Source of the DNA: a virus
Strand: one strand, 5' to 3'
Virus record (IMG/VR): IMGVR_UViG_3300038405_000127
Location: 1 to 32,662 of that record
DNA length: 32,662 nt
A program made the translations under genes and the position numbers. Within the stretch, counting starts at the first letter, position 1; every line of letters starts with the position of its first letter. The notes below the pieces were generated by a model, which was not told where the DNA came from, did not search any database, and worked only from the letters and a program-made list of their open reading frames with translations. This document shows, piece after piece, positions 30,401 through 32,662 of the stretch.

Positions 30401-30623
30401 TCTTGGTGATACCTATGAAATTGCTGGTTTTTCATCTGGTGGCTGGAAAGTAGCCCAGAATGTAGGTCAGCATATTCAATTTTCTTCTACGTCAACAACA
30501 GCTGGTGTTACAGGATATGCTGCGAGCGCTCAACAATATGATCGTATTTTAATTACATATGCTGCAAGCAATACCTTCTTAGGTGTCGTCTTAGTATGTA
30601 CAGGGGCCATTAGTATTAATTAG
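27462..30623 (+). CDS. Giant repetitive tail fibre with 39 consecutive 17-residue repeats
   Basis: The 1053-residue protein has an N-terminal attachment part with the phage-fibre pattern WGGTGVANT...TLGGPITFSGAFPF...NVTFPTSGT, then residues 190-852 form 39 uninterrupted 17-residue units in three alternating types: NSIFGxxALxxETTGxx, NCAFGxxSLxxQxGxxx and NSAFGYxxGxxITTGxx, a 51-residue superperiod. These resemble YadA/trimeric-adhesin head-like repeats and would build a long left-handed beta-roll or triangular beta-helix fibre. The unit then shortens to 14 (ATAIGYNTTVGQSN, SLVLGNGVNVGIG) before a C-terminal module SAILELNSTTGSLLLPRMTDTQRNALTPAAGMLIYDTT. That module is common in fibre ends. 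GAGGA precedes the ATG. Confidence 0.85.
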   Translation: MTSDVFSTVVNRLNGGPADLGYVDLGDNNNFIQLTPDGINPSTVIFGIWEGTPIMPQWGGTGVANTNTSTITLGGPITFSGAFPFIGNLTGSTNVTFPTSGTLLSTSILPLSLANGGTGASLTAKPGGIFYCGLTAAGISNPTLTANQVLVSGSGLSLSPTWTSRLIDDANSNLFLGITAGNTTLTGSFNVGLGDNAGTGLTTGSLNTLCGYVAGHSITSGTGNSAYGGESLILETTGAANSAFGNLALQNQVGAINNSAFGYAAGNLISSSTNNSIFGFGALQRETTGGFNCAFGSLSLQNQHQVLGTSAFGYSSGNSITTGSDNSIFGYTALFTENTGSFNCAFGTNALGSQHGISGSSAFGWHAGESITTGSSNSVFGFNALANNTTGGFNCAFGYNSLFGCEPSVGNTAFGYITGSSLTIGQGNSIFGSGALATESGGSYNCAFGLAALAHQNHIVGSSAFGYQAGTALTSGVRNSIFGYSSLQAETSGENNSSFGYQSLAAQNGASSNSAFGALSGAFLTTGEFNSIFGAFALQFETTGGFNCAFGNFALLTQIGATSNNAFGYSAGTLLSTGSNNCIFGTNSLATETTGSSNCAFGVNSLQHQMGVSGNSAFGHLAGQHITTGNSNSIFGNSALSIETTGSSNCAFGVNSLGNQLGAQNNNAFGFNCGGTLTTGSFNSIFGSNVLLGESTGSQNSAFGYNSLMNQNGVTGTCAFGYGSGSSLTTGANNNMFGTRSLLSETTGQFNCAFGNNSLGLQVGASNNTAFGYNTGLSLTTGASNSIFGADSLGSETTGSNNAAFGYHALFNQNLASNTTAIGYQAGLAITSGSNNTFLGANTNVSVGTLTNATAIGYNTTVGQSNSLVLGNGVNVGIGTSTPNTSAILELNSTTGSLLLPRMTDTQRNALTPAAGMLIYDTTSNEVEFYNGSMWVNTGGGTSTTWINQTTGSATLAPGMSYLINNGASLVTLTLPVAPNLGDTYEIAGFSSGGWKVAQNVGQHIQFSSTSTTAGVTGYAASAQQYDRILITYAASNTFLGVVLVCTGAISIN
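28029..30017 (+). repeat. 13 tandem 153-bp (51-residue) coding superrepeats
   Basis: Within the fibre gene, 39 units of 51 bp follow in perfect register, grouped in threes (153 bp). Units vary at the protein level (only F-G, the leading N and the T-T-G turn are strong), so they are old or diversifying. Local DNA blocks between neighbouring units are still very similar, for example GGAAGTTCAAACTGTGCTTT near 29243 and 29397. Confidence 0.85.
30045..30230 (+). repeat. Fibre end module, copy 1 of 3
   Basis: This stretch encodes VGQSNSLVLGNGVNVGIGTSTPNTSAILELNSTTGSLLLPRMTDTQRNALTPAAGMLIYDTT. Two other copies lie at about 31270-31455 and 32528 to the window end. Copies 1 and 3 share a 54-bp exact DNA match (30114-30167 and 32596-32649); copies 1 and 2 share several blocks of more than 30 bp. 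Confidence 0.8.
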
Positions 30624-30625
30624 TA

Positions 30626-30646
30626 TAAAATTTTATGACAATTTTA
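30626..30646. repeat. AT inverted repeat, copy 6 (before the second fibre)
   Basis: TAAAATTT (30626-30633), 5 nt, CAATTTTA (30639-30646). The last bases overlap the AGGAG ribosome site, which leads to the ATG at 30658, so this copy sits in the translation-initiation region of the second fibre gene. Confidence 0.55.
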
Positions 30647-30657
30647 GGAGTAAGAAA

Positions 30658-32662
30658 ATGCCAACAACAGTTAATCAACTAGGTACGACAGACCCAATCC
30701 AAGTTATATATGGCGGCACGGGTCTTGCTACAATACCTATCAATGAAATTTTATATTCTTCAGCACTTAATACTTTATCTGGGTTAGCTCCTGTAAGCAA
30801 TGCAGTTTTAACAACGACTGCTGGCGGCGCGCCTATATATGAAACCCAACTTGATCCTACTAAGGGAGGAACAGGGGTCAACAATGGAACAAATACTCTT
30901 ACATTAGGATCAAATGTAACGTTTGATGGTCCAGGTGCATATGTATTCGGTGCTGTTGCTGGGCCTGTAACAATTACTTTTCCAACATCAGGTGTTGTAG
31001 AAACACTTCCAACTATTACGGCAAATTATCAAACTTTAGGCTCAGGAACTGGTACAGCAGATTGGCTAAGTAGATATTTCGATGATGGTACTAATTTATT
31101 TGTAGGAACGTTAGCAGGGAATACTTCTCCTGGGGGTACTAATAATACAGCATTTGGTGTTTCCGCTGGATCATCTATTACAAGCGGATCAAGCAACACC
31201 TTAATTGGACAACATGCCAATGTAATATCCGGTACTATATCTAATGCTACAGCTATTGGCGCAAATGCCCTTGTTGGCCAGAGTAATTCTCTTGTCTTGG
31301 GAAATGGCGTTAATGTTGGTATAGGAACATCTACGCCGAACACAAGTGCCATCCTTGAGCTTAATTCCACCACTGGGTCTCTTCTCCTTCCTAGGATGAC
31401 TGATACTCAGCGTAATGCTCTCACTCCTGCCGCTGGTATGCTTATATACGATACGACTTTTAATGCTTTAGAAGTTTATACAGGGTCTGTATGGGCAACA
31501 TTAGGAGCAGGCGGTGGACTTCCTCCTATAACCTCCAATTTCCAACTTTTGAGTTCTTTTACAGGTACTCCTACATGGTTTAGCCGTTACATTGAATCAA
31601 CTGGTAATTCCAATTTATCATTAGGAACTTTTGCCGGAAACTCTTCCATAAGCGGAACTGTTAACACATTTGTAGGAGTAACATGCGGGACCGATGTTAC
31701 GACCGGTACTAAAAATACAGCTATGGGCGCAGGTGCTTTTGTTGTTGCGACTACTGATTCAGCCAACACAGCCATAGGAGTAAATTCACTCAATCAGTTG
31801 AATGGAAGTAGTGGAGGAAACACGGCATTAGGTTCGGAAACAGGTTTTGATCTTACAACCGGTAGTCACAACACTGTTGCTGGATATAGGGCTTTATTTG
31901 CAGAAACGACTGGATCAAATAACGCTGCTTTTGGGTATCAAGCTCTCTTGAATCAACTTGGTGTTTCTGGTTCAAGTGCCTTTGGCTATGGAGCAGGTAA
32001 TAGCATTTCTACAGGTACAGGCAATAGTTGTTTTGGATATACAGCTTTATCACAAGAAAATTCAGGATCACGCAACTCAGCTTTTGGATATCAATCTCTT
32101 CAAATTCAGCAAAATACAGGGGTAGGTGTCAATGACAATAGTGCCTTCGGTTATAATACTTTAACTGCGGAAACGACTGGCGGAAAAAATTCTGCCTTTG
32201 GGAGTCTAGCCCTTGCTTCTCAACATGGAGTTGTGGGAAGTTCTGCCTTTGGCTATCAAGCAGGTACTTCAATCACAGTTGGAATAGAAAATAGCACTTT
32301 TGGGTCACAATCTTTAGCTAATGAAATTGGTGGAAGCCGAAACTCAAGTTTTGGATATCAAGCTCTTTTTTCATCAAGTAATAATAATGATAATACAGCA
32401 TTAGGTTTTCAAGCGGGATTTGGGATAGGTGCAGGCCCAGGAATAGGTCAAAATACACTAATAGGTTCTCTAGCTGATGTAACCGCTGTCGTTACGAATT
32501 CAACAGCCATTGGTTACAATACAAAAGTTGGTCAAAGTAACTCTATCATTCTTGGAAATGGTTGCAATGTTGGTATAGGCACATCGACACCAAATACAAG
32601 TGCCATCCTTGAACTGAACTCAACAACAGGTTCCCTGCTTCTTCCTCGTTTAACAGATGCTC
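30658..32662 (+). CDS. Second giant tail fibre, partial at the window end
   Basis: From the ATG at 30658 (AGGAG 7 nt upstream) the frame is open for 668 codons to the window edge with no stop, so the 3' end lies outside. The N-terminal part repeats the first fibre's modules: GGTGLATIPINEILYSSALNTLSGL, then TLGSNVTFDGPGAYVFG...VTITFPTSGV. It then carries two blocks of NxAFGY-type repeats, each ended by the module VGIGTSTPNTSAILELNSTTGSLLLPR(M/L)TD. The first block is short (about 31140-31320) and the second long (about 31614-32530), with two slightly longer units (such as NSAFGYQSLQIQQNTGVGVND). The protein is likely a longer adhesin/fibre. It shares nearly identical DNA with the first fibre, including a 54-bp exact match. 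Confidence 0.8.
   Translation, partial: MPTTVNQLGTTDPIQVIYGGTGLATIPINEILYSSALNTLSGLAPVSNAVLTTTAGGAPIYETQLDPTKGGTGVNNGTNTLTLGSNVTFDGPGAYVFGAVAGPVTITFPTSGVVETLPTITANYQTLGSGTGTADWLSRYFDDGTNLFVGTLAGNTSPGGTNNTAFGVSAGSSITSGSSNTLIGQHANVISGTISNATAIGANALVGQSNSLVLGNGVNVGIGTSTPNTSAILELNSTTGSLLLPRMTDTQRNALTPAAGMLIYDTTFNALEVYTGSVWATLGAGGGLPPITSNFQLLSSFTGTPTWFSRYIESTGNSNLSLGTFAGNSSISGTVNTFVGVTCGTDVTTGTKNTAMGAGAFVVATTDSANTAIGVNSLNQLNGSSGGNTALGSETGFDLTTGSHNTVAGYRALFAETTGSNNAAFGYQALLNQLGVSGSSAFGYGAGNSISTGTGNSCFGYTALSQENSGSRNSAFGYQSLQIQQNTGVGVNDNSAFGYNTLTAETTGGKNSAFGSLALASQHGVVGSSAFGYQAGTSITVGIENSTFGSQSLANEIGGSRNSSFGYQALFSSSNNNDNTALGFQAGFGIGAGPGIGQNTLIGSLADVTAVVTNSTAIGYNTKVGQSNSIILGNGCNVGIGTSTPNTSAILELNSTTGSLLLPRLTDA
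31270..31455 (+). repeat. Fibre end module, copy 2 of 3
   Basis: Internal copy inside the second fibre gene. Its protein is nearly the same as copy 1, while its DNA differs by many third-position changes after about 31355, so it is older or was partly converted. Confidence 0.75.
32528..32662 (+). repeat. Fibre end module, copy 3 of 3 (cut by the window end)
   Basis: The copy near the window end begins VGQSNSIILGNGCNVGIGTSTPNTSAILELN and contains a 54-bp exact DNA match (32596-32649) to copy 1, 2482 bp upstream in the previous gene. Confidence 0.75.

Noticed and set aside
29591-31793. Open frames on the minus strand of the fibre genes
   Set aside because: They mirror the repeated, Asn/Gly/Thr-biased plus-strand code, lack ribosome sites and are shadows.

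Overview
The window is part of an AT-rich, tailed double-stranded DNA bacteriophage genome (or prophage) with a typical short-tailed (podovirus) virion module. The evidence is a run of a large terminase, a barrel-type portal, a scaffold-like protein, an HK97-fold coat protein, a P22 gp4-like head-tail adaptor and tail fibres. The host cannot be read directly. The terminase, portal and replication protein resemble families I associate with Proteobacterial (especially alphaproteobacterial) prophages, so an AT-rich proteobacterial host, perhaps an intracellular or amoeba-associated one, is an inference only.

Layout. 1-1284 (minus strand): early recombination operon ending in a partial ERF-type single-strand annealing protein, with three small unknown genes upstream. 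1285-1452: divergent promoters around a perfect palindrome. 1453-2149: an excisionase-like HTH protein, a tRNA-Asn(GUU) and terminator hairpins. 2150-3352: replication initiator whose coding sequence carries a cluster of DnaA-box-like 9-mers and two 20-bp direct repeats, a candidate internal origin. 3345-3777: convergent XRE-type repressor and a shared divergent promoter/operator. 3778-8363: plus-strand early/middle operon with tandem paralogues, a double winged-helix protein, a RusA-like resolvase and a chain of genes with ATGA overlaps, ending in a DUF5681-like candidate small terminase. 8364-9124: non-coding hairpin array and a minus-strand gene. 9125-14881: terminase, secreted coiled-coil protein, minus-strand gene, portal. 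14882-20284: His-rich protein, structured gap, small protein, GroES-like co-chaperonin, scaffold-like protein and a partial paralogue, then a full-length GroEL. 20285-20633: long structured leader. 20634-27451: decoration-like protein, coat, virion proteins, adaptor and tail protein. 27462-32662: two giant repetitive fibres, the second running off the window.

The most notable points are the phage-encoded GroEL with a plausible GroES partner in the head-assembly operon; the candidate replication origin inside the initiator gene; an AT-only inverted repeat (TAAAATTT, 4-5 nt, nAATTTT) in front of at least six late genes; a fibre of 39 consecutive 17-residue units with a three-unit superperiod; and foreign domain insertions in the adaptor and a virion protein. 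Functional names are from recognition of motifs without database searches; unknown genes are stated as unknown.
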